Shown piece by piece: positions 1 to 11,491 of a stretch of 64,000 nucleotides of DNA (its first letter is position 1; every line of letters starts with the position of its first letter). Location of the stretch: the NCBI RefSeq assembly GCF_020520425.1, contig NC_079492.1:112937157-113001156 (forward strand), read 5' to 3'. Under the pieces are notes generated by a model that worked only from the letters and a program-made list of their open reading frames with translations, did not search any database and had not been told where the DNA came from. A program made the translations under genes and the position numbers. The stretch comes from Spinacia oleracea (Eukaryota > Streptophyta > Magnoliopsida > Caryophyllales > Amaranthaceae).

Positions 1-710
1 GTAGCGCACCCTTGCATATTTGACACCACCCCCAAGTTTAGGGGTGGCGCGCCGCTTCTGGGCGACGACCTAGCAACCCTCACATATTTTTCACTACACT
101 CGGGCTTAAGAGGTGTAGCGCGTCGCTGAGAAGGGGACGCCCTCACGATATTCCATTGTCGATTCATGTCATGATATGTGGCTTAGTTTTACTGCTGGCC
201 GCCACCAACCTACAGCACCCTCCTCCTTTATCCGGACTTGGGACCGGTAGTGAATGCCGCATACGCGACACTATTAAAGCAAAAAACACAAAAGGGGAAA
301 TAATTAGCAAATGAAAGAGTTTTCCAGAGTAAGAAAACGCATAAGAGAGAGGTAATTGAGTGGTTACAACCTCTAGAGAAGGAAGACAACAAATTTTCGA
401 TAGAAGTAAAGGATAAAGATGAAGAAGGAAATCGAATATCGGAGAAATTGAGAGGAGAAAGAATTTGCAGAAGTTGAGAATTTAGGAAAGGTAAAGAATT
501 AGCATGCCGAAAAAAGGGGGGATTTCATATAGGGGAGTCAAGTGAGGGAAGGCGAAGATTCATCGGTCAAAAATTATGTTGACAGTTGTGCAGTGTGATC
601 AACGGCCCACAATAGCCACGAGTATTCAGGACCGGGATGCGTTGCATGTGGCAGGACATGTCGCGTTTTCTCCCGCCACTTGTAAAGGGATAATTAAAAA
701 AATCAAATTC

Positions 711-1095
711 CTCCCAAGGGGGCTAGTTTTTCAAAATTGAAAGGGGTTACTCATCAAATTCTCCAAGGTGGCTAGTCGTCCAAAATTCAAAGGGGCTAGT
801 CATCAAATTTATTCAAGGGGATTGTCCTCCAAAATTCAAAAGGGCTAGTCATCAAATTTTCTCAAAGGGGTTAGTCGTCCTAATTTCAAGGGGGGCTAGT
901 TCTCCAAATTTCAAGGAGGCCATTCATCAAATTTTATCAAGGGGGCTAGTCGTCAAATTTTCTTAAGGGAGCTAGTCATCAAATTTTCTCAAAAGGGTTA
1001 GTTGTCCCAATTTCAATGGGGCTAGTCGTCCAAATTCTCAAGGAGTCCAGTCATCAAAATTTCTCAACAGAGCTAGTCATCGAATTTAATTCAGA
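711..1095. repeat. Tandem array, ~25-bp units in ~50-bp pairs
   Basis: About fifteen diverged copies of a 24-26 bp unit built on GGGCTAGTCGTCCAAATTCA or GGGCTAGTCATCAAATTTTC. The two versions (CGTCC and CATC) tend to alternate, giving a second-order period near 50 bp. Two more isolated AGGGGGCTAGTTGTACG copies lie at 1200 and 1291. It probably belongs to the 3' untranslated part of the LTR element. Confidence 0.8.
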
Positions 1096-1302
1096 ACACC
1101 CGCAGACACCAAATACCATTTCATTCACTTGAAAGAAACATAACCTAGTCACATTCCATCAACCCAATAAAACTCACATTCACCTACTGCCGACGCTCTG
1201 AGGGGGCTAGTTGTACGGGAAGATAACCAAATACACCTTTTTACTATCTTTAGTGGAAGCACAAGAACTGTCCTTGTTGCACTCATTCTAAGGGGGCTAG
1301 TT

Positions 1303-1729
1303 GTACGAGGTGTCCAACGGTATACGGACAGGACTCCCATAAGTAAAACCATCAAGTTGCTAGGCTGGATAATAAGGACAATCATGTCTTACCGGAATTA
1401 TTTTTAGCATATTCTACCGGCATAAACCATATGTCACGTGATCAGGGATCACCAAGAGATCACCATAAGACAAGTCGTTGTCCTATGGGGTAGAAGCTAA
1501 TCGATTGTACAAGGCAGTTTCTCTATATAAGGATGACCTCATTTATTGCGACAAGGTAGGAAATACTTAAACACAGAACTTAATTATTACTTAGTTAATC
1601 ATTAAACACTTTCGGTAATCTTACTTTAGCATCAGAGGGGGGATCCTCAAACCACCCCCGAGTCTAGTTACTCCATTTTGTTGTGCAGATCAGAGGGGCG
1701 TTCTCAGCAGAAGACATCTATATATCCCA
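1303..1729 (+). repeat. Probable LTR
   Basis: Proposed to begin at TGTACGAGG after a purine run and to end near ATATCCCACA. A TATA box and a U5-like GC block are inside. No second copy lies in the window, so both ends are estimates. Confidence 0.35.
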
Positions 1730-1735
1730 CAGTCA

Positions 1736-2267
1736 GTTATTCTTATTCCACACCCGAAACATAATTCAAAACCCTCTTTTAAATACTCCTTAACCACTAA
1801 GTAAACACTCCAATTTTTTTTTTAAAATGGTTGACAAGCTAATTCGTATACATATACGAAATAATAATAATTATAAAAAATTTCATATAGTTCCATTAAG
1901 TTTTAATCAAATCGGACATTCGGACCTACATTCTTCTTATGTAATGAATTACATGGGAGGTAAAACTTCGATGCACGATTCGTACATTGTAGTGATAAAG
2001 GACGATCAAAGAAATAATGGTTCATGGTTGAAGCACTCAAACATATGCATGTCAAAATGTCAATTCATGTTTGCTACTTATGTACTAGCTAGGGTCGCAC
2101 ATCGTCGTTTGTCCATCGATGATTAACTGATTATGCATTTATGCTTCTACTTGCTACATCGTCATACTAGCTAGCTTAGGACCCTCTCCGGCGTTTAGAA
2201 AATTCCAAAATATACTAATGCCCTTCAGGCTTCAGCGTCTCTCCTTTCCTATATCATTAAACAACAC
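1736..2267. other. Intergenic, nothing recognised
   Basis: AT-rich. A 99-codon open frame at 1827-2126 has no recognisable domain, no upstream gene signals and a composition like random AT-rich sequence. Confidence 0.6.
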
Positions 2268-2577
2268 TACTTTCGTTTTAAAATAATTTTTACACTTTTC
2301 GTTTTAGTTTTTTTCATAAATGGTCTTTACAATATGTTTTATTTAGTTTTTGGACATGAAAATTTATTACATCACCCTCTTACCTCACAACATTTACAAT
2401 TTTTCACTTATTTTCTTTTAATTCATTTTTTTTCTTATAACTCACCCAACATTTTACACATATCTCTTACTTTATCCATATTTTCTTATATTCATCCATC
2501 TTTTTACATACTCTCCCTTTTGTTGTCTAAATAGTTGTGTAAATAGTAAATATTAATATCATTATGAAGCAGAGGTA
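2268..2577. mobile_element. Degenerate Stowaway-like MITE
   Basis: Starts TACTTTCGTTTTAAAAT and ends with ATTATGAAGCAGAGGTAGTA, which are approximate inverted repeats flanked by TA. The interior is pyrimidine-rich (CTTACCTCAC, CTTATTTTC) as in other MITEs of this window. No coding capacity. Old copy judging from end divergence. Confidence 0.5.
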
Positions 2578-2616
2578 GTACTCTTTCTGATCAAATAATA
2601 GTTATCATACTTACGC

Positions 2617-2680
2617 CCAGTTCTTTTGGACTTAATTTCAATTCAGTACAGTTTAGCTTCATTCAGTTCAAAAGAACATC
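2617..2680. repeat. Short foldback, MITE remnant
   Basis: Perfect inverted arms GTTCTTTTGGACT (2620-2632) and AGTTCAAAAGAAC (2665-2677) separated by an AATTCAGT-rich loop. It resembles the end region of a small foldback MITE; only this piece is present. Confidence 0.5.
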
Positions 2681-3862
2681 ATTGTGTTCATCTTCTTCTT
2701 TAATGATAATATTTTATTATTATTTTTATATTTATCATGTTAAATGTTATTATTAATTATAGGAAAATTTGGTAATATTAATCCAACATTTGGTCGGTTT
2801 TCTTTTATTAATCCCATCTATGACATATTTTTTAACAACCTCACCTTTACTGTCCAGCGACTTTTATTGGGTTTAAGTGACCGGTAAGCGGTGAAAAAGT
2901 CAACGAACGTGATGAATTGATGATGATGACTGAATATATCGAGGGAGAAGAGAGAGAGAGAGAGAGAGTACTACCACGTAGGGTCATATTACCGCCTACA
3001 ACAGGTTTATTACCTGTTAACCCCAATAAAAGTCGTTGGGTAGTAAATGTGGAATTACTAAAACCATGCGTGCATAGAACTACTAGTGAAGTCTCTTTGG
3101 AAAATAACTTGTCAATTGAAATTATTAGATTATATTGTACTACATGTTTCAAATGAATTGCAACTTAACATGCACAATTTGAGTTTCACGTCTGCATAAT
3201 TAAGCTATATATATAACAAGTCAACAACAATGGATATGACGATCAACAATTTGTATTGTAAAGTTGAGAGACAATTCTTCCTTTAACAGATTAACACATT
3301 CTCAAACTCTTCAAAACTTTTGTCCTTAAAGTTACATGCATGTCTATGTCTAGTCATGTTAGTTAACATGGAAATTACTGAAAAGCTTTTCAGCCCATTT
3401 TTGGTTACATTTTGTCCATTTTCTTTTCAAGATTAATTAAAATAAACAAATTATAAAGATGAGATGACTTAAGAAGTTGACAAAGACAAATCATAGGATG
3501 AGCTAGTCCTAGGAGCCACCCGTGTTGTCTCTACAAATTGTAGAATTTCATTTTGCAAAACCCAAAAAATAATTCAAAAATATTATTGTTAAAATAATAA
3601 ATAAAATGTCGGAGTAATTTTAAAGTTCAACGCAAGTCAGAAAACAAATTAATATTGTAACTAGCTATAACTAAAAGTATAAATAGGGAGTAGTAGGCAC
3701 AAAATGCCAACAACATAAAGAATTACGGATTATGAATTTATTATTAAGCCTCGATTTCCCACAAAATAAATAAATAAATAAATGGTTATTTATAGCTTAA
3801 AGAGTTGAGGCATAACTTTGTATTGGTGCTGCCCATTTTATATTCGTGCAAAGGAGCAGAAG
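2681..3862. other. Intergenic with an (AG)n microsatellite
   Basis: No gene seen. A pure AG run occupies 2949-2968. CAGCGACTTTTATTGGG near 2857 and CCCAATAAAAGTCGTTGGG near 3023 are inverted copies of each other and may belong to an unrecognised small transposon. The rest is AT-rich. Confidence 0.5.
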
Positions 3863-5568
3863 TAGGGCTGTCAAATCTCAACCCGAACCGTTGAACCCGC
3901 TGGGTTAATCTGATTCGTTAAGAACCTGAACTGTTAATAACCCGTTAGTTGGAACCCGAAAACTAACCGAACCGATAACATTCAACCCGAACCCGAACCG
4001 TCTCGAAAATATTAAATCGATTAAGACCCGATACCCGATAACAAATCGGCATGCGTCAACCCGAAACCGTTTCTACCCGAACCGAATTGACCCGAAAACC
4101 GTTAATGACCCGATTTATTTCAACCCGAACCGTTTCAACCCGGGGAAAACCCGTTCACAACCCGAACTGTTTCAACCCGAACCGTTTACAACCCGAACTG
4201 TTTCAACCCGGACCGTTTACAACCCGAACCGTTTACAACCCGTAACCCGTTTACACCCCGTTTAATTCAAACCGTTCATAACCCGCCTCAAAAATAAGTT
4301 TTTATTGAAATATTTTCCGTCAAACCAAACAGAGCCGAAATGCTAAGATATCAAATGATATAATTCGTAAGCAATTGTACTTCTTAAACATTTATAAACA
4401 AAAGATATAATTCAATGTGCGTTGTTCAACCGAGTATTCGAACTGTTGTTTATCAACCGACTAAGTAACTAAACATGTTCTTTATTAGATGTATTTCCAA
4501 TATAGCTATATTATTGTATAGTTATAGGCTTGTAGAATTGAATGTGCACTCTTTTATTGACTCGTATTCAACTGACTAATCGTCTAATGGATCATTAAAC
4601 TAAATTGATCTAATTCAATACCTTATAAGCTTATAAGCTTGTAACCTAAGAACTAATCGAAAAACTATGCTATTTTAATTGAATCGACTTAATTCATTAC
4701 CAATTGAACTTGTTTGCCTCGTTTCGTTAATAAACATGTTAGTCTCGTTGTTGTTTAAACCAATATGAATATATGACAAACTTGTATTTACAAACTTTAC
4801 AAATTCATTACGTATTAATTCATCATTATCGATTATTAATTACTACATTATTAGTATTTAGTTCATCAATACATATTTCGTAATACTCTAGCATGGTGGG
4901 GGAGGGCATAGATGATTTTGATTCCATTTGAATCATTTGATTGGTAAATATTACATGACATAATAAAAGACATTGACAGACTTTTCTTAATTAAGTTTAT
5001 GAAATTAATTGGATAGTGAACATTACTACATTAGTTGTTCGTCAAAAAAGAAATAACATTAGTTGTGATTTTAGTAATAACTCGACATTGTTTGTAATTT
5101 GTATCCGAATTGATCTGACTAAACATGAACCCGACCCGATATGAACCCGACCCGATATGATTCCGACCCGATTACAATCCGGCTAAACCCGTTAACAAAC
5201 CGAACTGAATTGACCCGACCCGACTACAAACCGACCCGATTTGACCCGACCCGGTATGAACCCGACCTGATATGAACCCGACCCGATATGAACCTGAACC
5301 GATATGAACCCGACTTAACCCGTTTATGACCCGACCAGGTATGAACCGACCCGATATGAACCCGACCCGATACGAACCCGATCTGTTATGAACCCGACCC
5401 GATATGAACCCGACCCGATATGAACCCGTAACACATAACCCGAACCCGAACCGATTCGTTAATTTTTCAACCCGACCCGAACCGAACCGATAACAAAATA
5501 AACCGATTTCAACCAGAACCGATGAACCCGAACCGAAACAGAACCGATGACCCGATTTGACACCTCTA
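3863..5568. mobile_element. Non-autonomous hAT element with ACCCGA-type subterminal arrays
   Basis: Inverted ends TAGGGCTGTCAAATC (3863) and GATTTGACACCTCTA (ends 5568) fit hAT termini. An 8-bp target duplication flanks it: AGCAGAAG (3855-3862) and TGCAGAAG (5569-5576), 7 of 8 matching. The left 420 bp is dense in AACCCGAACCGTTT units and the right 450 bp in ACCCGACCCGATATGA units; the 800-bp centre is AT-rich without genes. Subterminal repeats in hAT elements are transposase binding sites in studied members; here that role is inference. Confidence 0.8.
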
Positions 5569-5780
5569 TGCAGAAGGGTTTAATTTTGTGTATGTCCTTG
5601 TTGTTTATTAATGAGAATTTAGCATCTTCATTAATTATTATCTTGTTCACACACGGTGTACGTACGGTGTGGTTATTACCCATTAATCAGTTATTCATAA
5701 ACAGGGAAAGAAAGCGTTGGGTGGTGTGGAATTGTGGAAAGCTACAACGTAACGAACTCTACGTGATATATAATCCGTAC

Positions 5781-6305
5781 TACTTCCTCTGTCTCTTAAT
5801 ATTCGACCTGATTTGATCGGCATATAATTTTAGACAATTCAATTGACTTGGAAGTTTATTAGGTGGTACTCCTTCCGTTTCTTTTTGTTCTTTACGTTTG
5901 ATCTTTTGCACGTCTATTAATGAATAATTAATTTGCATTAAGATTCCTCTATTTTTTATTTAAACAGGAAAATATTTATAATGTTTTCACTCTTATCAAA
6001 ATTCTGATGTTGGGAAAATGAGAAAAAATTAATGCCTCAATAAAAAAAAGTGTGAGAGATTAAATGACCCAAATGAATTTAATTTGTTAAAATAATCATT
6101 GGACACAAATTTTAATAGAATATTAAAACATTTATGTGATAATATAAAAGGAAATGTACAAACCATTTTGAATCACCCAAAAAGGAAAACGTAAAGAACA
6201 AAGAAACGGAGGGAGTAGTTGATAATGGAGTATTTTTTTTAATATAGATAGTGGAAAATGTGTCAAATAAAGGGGTGGGATGGGATAAGGGTGGATGCAA
6301 TATTT
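5781..6305. mobile_element. Stowaway MITE, interrupted, right end missing
   Basis: Begins TA-CTTCCTCTGTCTCTTAAT and continues with the AATTGACTT and TTGATAATGGAGTATTTT blocks shared with the MITEs at 26864, 29015 and 59632. A second MITE sits inside it at 5867-6217. The last third, including the right terminal repeat, is absent; similarity stops near 6305. Confidence 0.75.
5867..6217. mobile_element. Stowaway MITE inserted in another MITE
   Basis: Ends CTCCTTCCGTTTCTTTTTG and CAAAGAAACGGAGGGAG are inverted repeats flanked by TA on both sides. Removing it with one TA restores the GGTGG-TA-GTTGATAATGG continuity of the host MITE. Confidence 0.85.
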
Positions 6306-6354
6306 GGTTTATACCACCGGGTGCACAGTGTTCACCGTTCACCCTATTTTTAAA

Positions 6355-6787
6355 TGAAAGAACATAAGAGCGAGATAATTACAAAGAACATAGTTAATAG
6401 GAAGAACATAAAGGCAAAATACAAAGAACATTGATAAAATATAACAAATTATCCCCATGATTAAATTTAGAACATTTTGTGAAAAAAAATCATCAACAAA
6501 TCTTCAAACTTATCATCAACTTCATGAATAAACACAAAGAATTCGTAAAACAAGAATAAGTACATTCCATACTAAAAATAGTAAAAGAACCCATAGTTCA
6601 AACGCATAGAACATATGCACCCATAGAACATAAACGCTCATAGAACATATGCACCCATAGAACATATACACCAATAGAACTTAAACCTTCATAGAACATA
6701 AACACTCATAGAACATATAGTTGAAACCCATGCAATGAACATATAATTCAATCCCAAAGAACTTATAACTCAAACTCAAAGAACACA
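6355..6787. repeat. Dispersed AGAACATA repeat block
   Basis: More than fifteen copies of AAAGAACAT, ATAGAACATA or CCCATAGAACATA, close to tandem at 6590-6780 with a spacing of roughly 18-22 bp. It follows a CCGGGTGCACAGTGTTCACC motif at about 6318. No coding capacity. The parent element is not identified. Confidence 0.6.
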
Positions 6788-6947
6788 CAGCCCCGGCCCG
6801 GACAAAATGGAGGCCCTGTGCTGAGGTTGGAAAATAGGCCCCTATATACAAAAATTCAAAGGCACAATTATTTCAAAAATAGTTATTATTTAATTACATT
6901 ATAATTGTTTCTTACCGGCAACATTAATAAGTAAAAATACTATCTTT

Positions 6948-9584
6948 TTATTTAAAGAGCGCCATCCTTCTAACACTTTTTGAAGCGAAATCGTCAACCA
7001 AATCTTCATAATCAACCTTCTCCAAAATATCATTCTCAATTGCTATTAAGGCCAACCCATTAAGTCGTTCTTGTGACATTGTGGAACGCATATATGTCTT
7101 CAACAACTTCAGTTTAGAAAAACTTCTTTCTGCAGAAGCAACCGTTACAGGAATAGTTAAAAGGATTCTATATGCAATCATCGAGTTAGGGAAGAAATCC
7201 AGACTTTTCAAATACTTCAAAATATCCATAGGTCCCATTTTTTCCACAGGCAAGAATTCCATAAGTAATTTTAACTCCACATATAACTCATTACCATCAA
7301 TATCAGATTGTCCATTGTTGTTTGAAAGTGCAGTTTCCAAATGAGTACAAGAGAGCTTCAGACAAACATGATCTAGTGATTGTAACTTGTGGGAATTAAA
7401 CAAGAAACCAAATATATTTTCATATTCTTGGTACTGCTCAAATCTCTTAGTAAGAGAAACAACAGCTTGATCAACAATGTATAAGAAATAATTAACTCTA
7501 AATGATTCTTCAGGAGATTGGGAAGCAGATGACGTGTTTGGAATCTCGTCAAAAAAAACTTTACGTCTAATTTCACGTCTTTGGGGAAAAACAGGATCTA
7601 TGTTCATTTCAATGGCAATCTTTTTAGCACTCTCGAGGGCATCATTAAAACCATTTTCTCTATATTGCTCAAAAAAAGAAGTCAATCCCTTTACTTTTTC
7701 AATAGCAACATCAATAAGCATATCCTTAAACTGTAAATGCTTACTAACCAAATTTACAGCACATAATATTTCAAACCAAATAATAATAGCCAGTATAAAC
7801 TCAAAATCACCAAGCTCATTTTTAGCCAAGGATTTAGCTTCATTTTGTATATTATTTTCACCATCATCAATATCCCCCACTTGTAACAAAGCTTCTCGAA
7901 TTTCCAACATTTGAAACCGTATAGCTTTGACACTTTCAACACGACTTTCCCAACGGGTGGATGACAAAGACTTAAGAGTTAATCCTTTTACATTATCTTT
8001 TAAAAAATTTCACCTTTTTGTAGAACATGCAAATATCGTATAAATACGTTGTATGATGCCAAAAAAATCTCTAGCTTTACCACAAGTGTTAGCCATATCA
8101 CACAATGCTAAATTAAGACTATGACAACCACAAGGACTATAAAAAGCTCTAGGATTTATATCTAGAAGTCGTTTTTGTACTCCTTGATGTCTTCCTTTCA
8201 TATTTGATCCATTATCATAGGCTTGTCCTCGCACATTATCAATATCAAGACCAAGATCCTTTAACTCGTTTTGCAAAACATCAAAAAGCCCTAGACCACT
8301 TGTATCATTCACATTCAAATATCCTAAAAATGACTCCTCTACATTAATAGGCTTTGAAGAGATGTCGACATATCTTAAAATAATAGACATTTGTTCTTGG
8401 TGACCAACATCAGGTGTGCAATCAAGAATCACAGAAAAATACTTAGCTTCTTTTATTTTCTTAATAATTTCACTTTTAATTGCGGAACCAAGCAAAAGTA
8501 TTAACTCATTCTGAATTCTATGGCCAAGATAATGAATATGAATTTCATCATTTGTAATACGTCGAACATGGTCTTGAATGATTGGATCAAACTCTGACAA
8601 CATTTCAATCAAGCCCAAAAAATTTCCATTACTACTTTGTTGTAATCGCTCATTAGAGCCACGAAATGCTAAATTATGTTTTGCAAGAAATTTTACAATT
8701 GAAATAATTCTTACTAAGACCTTTTTCCAATGCTCTTTTTCTTTTTGAATTCGATTTTGAGACACTTTGTCAATAGTCTCATCCTTCTGGAATCTAAGAC
8801 GCAATTCATACCAACTTGCCATATTTTTAAAATGTTCCATACTTGTCTCGTGCTCTTTAAGCCTTGTACTAATATGTGACCAATCACTAAAACCTTCAGT
8901 GACTAATTGACCTCTTCCTAGCCCTTTTTTAAATATTTTACAACAAAAACAAAAAACTCTGTCAAGTTCTTTTGAGTAAACAAGCCATTCTCTATCACAC
9001 TTCTCTCCATTTGATAAGACTCTAGTATATAAAGAAGCACAAAATCGCTTAGAAAATTTATCTTTGGGACCTTTATCAATAGATGAGTCTCTTTTAGGGC
9101 CCTTTGTTGCTAACACATCAATCATTTTAGAATCAAGGCCATCCCATCTCCGTGGATCAAATATATCAACCATGTTTGTTTGCCCACCGTTATCATTTTC
9201 AACATTCATTTCATCCAAATTAGTAACATCAGGAACATTATTTTCATTTACACCATTACTATTCTCAACAACAGGATCATTATTTTCATTTAGATTGTTG
9301 TTATCATCAGTACGATCATCACTTTCATTAACATTATTATTACCAACATCAATAGGATCATTATTTTCATTCAAATTGTGATCACCACCACTAGTATCAT
9401 TATTTTCATTCAAATTGTGATCACCACCACTAGTATTATTATTTTCATTCAAACTAGAGACTTGGGGTTCTTTCACAATATACTTATCAAAACCTCCTCT
9501 TAAGGACATATTTAACTCTTCAAGTCTCATTTTCTTTTTACGTTTTTCATGTCCGGAATCATATTTTCTAAATCGAGGAGGCAT
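6948..9584 (-). pseudogene. hAT transposase, ZMYM1-like with TTF zinc finger
   Basis: Two long frames, 8010-9584 (from MPPRF) and 6948-7967, cover one protein of about 875 residues. In order: a basic N-terminus; an Asn-rich stretch with repeated LNENND units (about residues 45-115); a TTF-type zinc-finger region with CDREWLVYS and FCFCCKIFKKG; a DUF4371-like core with ILDCTPDVGHQEQMS carrying candidate catalytic acids and the later CGCHSLNL; and the C-terminal hAT dimerisation region with VTVASAERSFSKLKL. The frame breaks once, near 7990-8005, where AGGTGAAATTTTTT reads a stop and shifts; the relation resumes as KGLTLKSLSSTRW. A 5' UTR intron is likely (donor near 9891). Function: cut-and-paste transposition. 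This copy cannot make the whole protein unless the break is bypassed. Confidence 0.85.
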
Positions 9585-10060
9585 AATTGAAATAATACAA
9601 TACAACACAATAAATTAATATTAAATGCAATTTGAAAAGAAAGAAACCACCTCAATTTCACTGCTAACAAACTTTCATTATTTCAATGAATTCAATCGGC
9701 AAATCGGCAATGTCAATCGTCTCAATCCATTTTCCATTATTTGTCCAAGACTCCAACACCAAAATCTGCAAGTTAACCAATGAATTAAAACAAATTTAAG
9801 GGAAATTCGACTACTTAACTCAGATTATTCGGTGTACAAAAAAAAAATATGAAAATAAAAATTCAAAATTAAACTATGAAAATTAAAATTACCTGAATTT
9901 CAGAATTTTTAGATGTGAATTGAGAGGAGATGGAACTTGTAAATTTATAGAAATTGATTTATTTCCGTTGGAGAAGAATTGAGCGATGAGATTGATGTGA
10001 TTTGAGAGACATAGCTTCATAGCTATGGCTGATTTTCTACTTTTCTTCCCAAAAAAAAAG
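9585..10060 (-). promoter_or_regulatory. 5' UTR and promoter side of the hAT gene
   Basis: On the minus strand, GAAATTCAG/GTAATTTT near 9891 looks like a splice donor ending a pyrimidine-rich 5' UTR exon (about 9892-10030), with the coding exon starting near 9584. The MULE at 10061 has split the upstream region; its remainder lies at 18020-18207 and 23694-23831. Confidence 0.45.
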
Positions 10061-10206
10061 GAGTAAACTGTACTGAAGGTCCCTAAACTTTGCCAAAAGG
10101 AGCAGTTAGGTCCCTCAAGTTTCAAAAGGAGCATTTAGGTCCCTCAAAATGGATGGAAAACGCTGCTTTTTGTTTTCCGTCACTAACGTCCGTTAAAATG
10201 CATTTA
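10061..10206. repeat. MULE 1 left terminal inverted repeat
   Basis: 146 bp, containing two direct copies of GGAGCA(G/T)TTAGGTCCCT. It pairs with 17874-18019; differences cluster at the outer 15 bp and around a GGATGGAA motif. Confidence 0.9.
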
Positions 10207-10439
10207 ATAATATTAAAAATTATTAAAATAAAAGGAGAATTAATATACACGTAGATTAATGATTGAAAACAGATGATTTTGATGAAAATAAGCGTTTTCC
10301 AATCACTTAGCCTTTTCAACTTACTTTTTCAATGTGTACACGTGGAAACCCTTCCAACTTCCCTCGTTTTTTCTGGTTCCTTCCTAATAATGTTTTGGCG
10401 GTAATTTTTTACTGTTCCCAACCCTATTTCCCCCCTTTT

Positions 10440-10557
10440 CACTTCCTATTTATATGGTCCCCCCCCCCCATTTTCACTCTCAGTTGTCTTTTTGCCATTT
10501 ACTCACTCAAACACTTAAGAGAATTAGAAGTTATTACTCTGAGTTTTCTGCAAAAAA
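10440..10557 (+). promoter_or_regulatory. Core promoter and leader of MULE 1 plus-strand genes
   Basis: CCTATTTATATGG at about 10444-10456 is a TATA-like box roughly 105 bp before the ATG at 10558. A poly-C run and a CACTCAAACACTT leader follow. It lies just inside the terminal repeat, the usual promoter place in MULEs. Confidence 0.5.
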
Positions 10558-11491
10558 ATGGGTTCTTGCGTATCAAACAAAAGGTCTGCTGATTCCAAGT
10601 GGGAAGGTCTCACCAGGAAGAGAACAAGAACAAGAATATCCAGATGGGACGAAGGTATTTTCATTCAATTTGTCGGTTTTTTCAATAAATGTTTGCAGTT
10701 GAGCCATGATAAATTAGGGCTTTTTTGTTAAGTAACTTTTTCCCAAAATTGGTGCATGCATTATCTTGATTGTGGTGTTTTATATGTTAATTTAAACAAT
10801 CGTGGGCTGATTTCGCATAATTTATCAATTGAAGTTGGAATTAGGGTTTCGTCCGTTTTTACTTTCCAATATTTAATTCGAATTGATGCTTGCATGTTCT
10901 TGAAAATGGTGTTTAATATGTTAAATTATACAATTGTTGCCTAACTTGGAATTAATTTAAACTAGATTTTGTAGTAATTAGGGTTTCACTTACTGTTTTT
11001 GATTCACTTAAATAAAAAACAGAGTTTGATTAATTCGAATTGATGCTTGCATTTTCTTGAAAATGGTGTTTCTTTAAACTATTGTTTCTTAATTTAGAAG
11101 TATTTTAATCTAGATTCCGTATAATAATTAGGGTTTACTTACTATTTTATTGACTTTGGCCGTTACTTTGACTTTAGGAGCCCATGCTTTAAGGGAGGCA
11201 CACCCCCTTTGCCATCATCAGGACATTCTAATCACCCAGATCTTCCCCAGGCTGGACTGGGAGGGGCAGTCTGCTGTGCAGAGTGTGTGCAAGCAGTGGC
11301 GTCGGTGGGCCAAGCTGCGGTACCGCCTCCCATACCACTACCCTCAAGGATGCTACCGTGCATGGCTGCGTGAGTGGGTCATCATGGACATCATTGACAA
11401 TGATGGTCGTGACTTCCACGCCTGGTTGGACAAGGACATGACCGTCTACTTTGACGGCTTCCCCCTCCTTTTCAAGGAAGAGGAGGAGTAG
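10558..11491 (+). CDS. F-box-like small protein gene carried by MULE 1
   Basis: Two exons, 10558-10654 and 11178-11491, join in frame (411 nt, 136 residues). The donor is GACGAAG/GTATTT and the acceptor TGACTTTAG/GAGCC. Exon 1 gives a short basic leader with a RKRTRTR motif suited to nuclear import. Exon 2 has an F-box-like core, DILITQIFPRLDW then VQSVCKQWRRWAKL (about residues 51-85), followed by a tryptophan-rich tail and an acidic end (KEEEE). F-box proteins bind SKP1 in ubiquitin ligases; that role here is inference. The exon is more GC-rich than its surroundings, suggesting capture from a host gene. The same first exon also fits the transposase exon at 11915, so the two may be alternative splice products. 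Confidence 0.6.

Larger units (their letters stand above)
1..1735 (+). mobile_element. 3' end of a Tat-like Ty3/gypsy LTR element (fossil)
   Basis: The stretch has no believable gene. It shows the order expected at the 3' end of a Tat-lineage element: unique non-coding DNA, an array of short tandem repeats (711-1095), a purine-rich AAGGGGG motif near 1290, then an LTR-like segment with a TATA box (CTCTATATAAGG, about 1521) and a downstream stretch with GCATCAGAGGGG and CCACCCCCGAG typical of Tat LTRs. Tandem repeats next to the 3' LTR are known in this lineage. The element is broken and its body lies beyond the left edge. Family assignment is inference from LTR style. Confidence 0.5.

Noticed and set aside
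1827-2126. 99-codon plus-strand open frame
   Set aside because: No domain, low-complexity AT-rich codons, no splice or promoter signals.
2760-3060. Possible small TIR transposon using CAGCGACTTTTATTGGG arms
   Set aside because: The arms are short, the outer boundaries do not pair and no target duplication was found.
2847-3156. Overlapping open frames on both strands around the AG microsatellite
   Set aside because: They mirror each other through the AG/CT run and show no family motifs.
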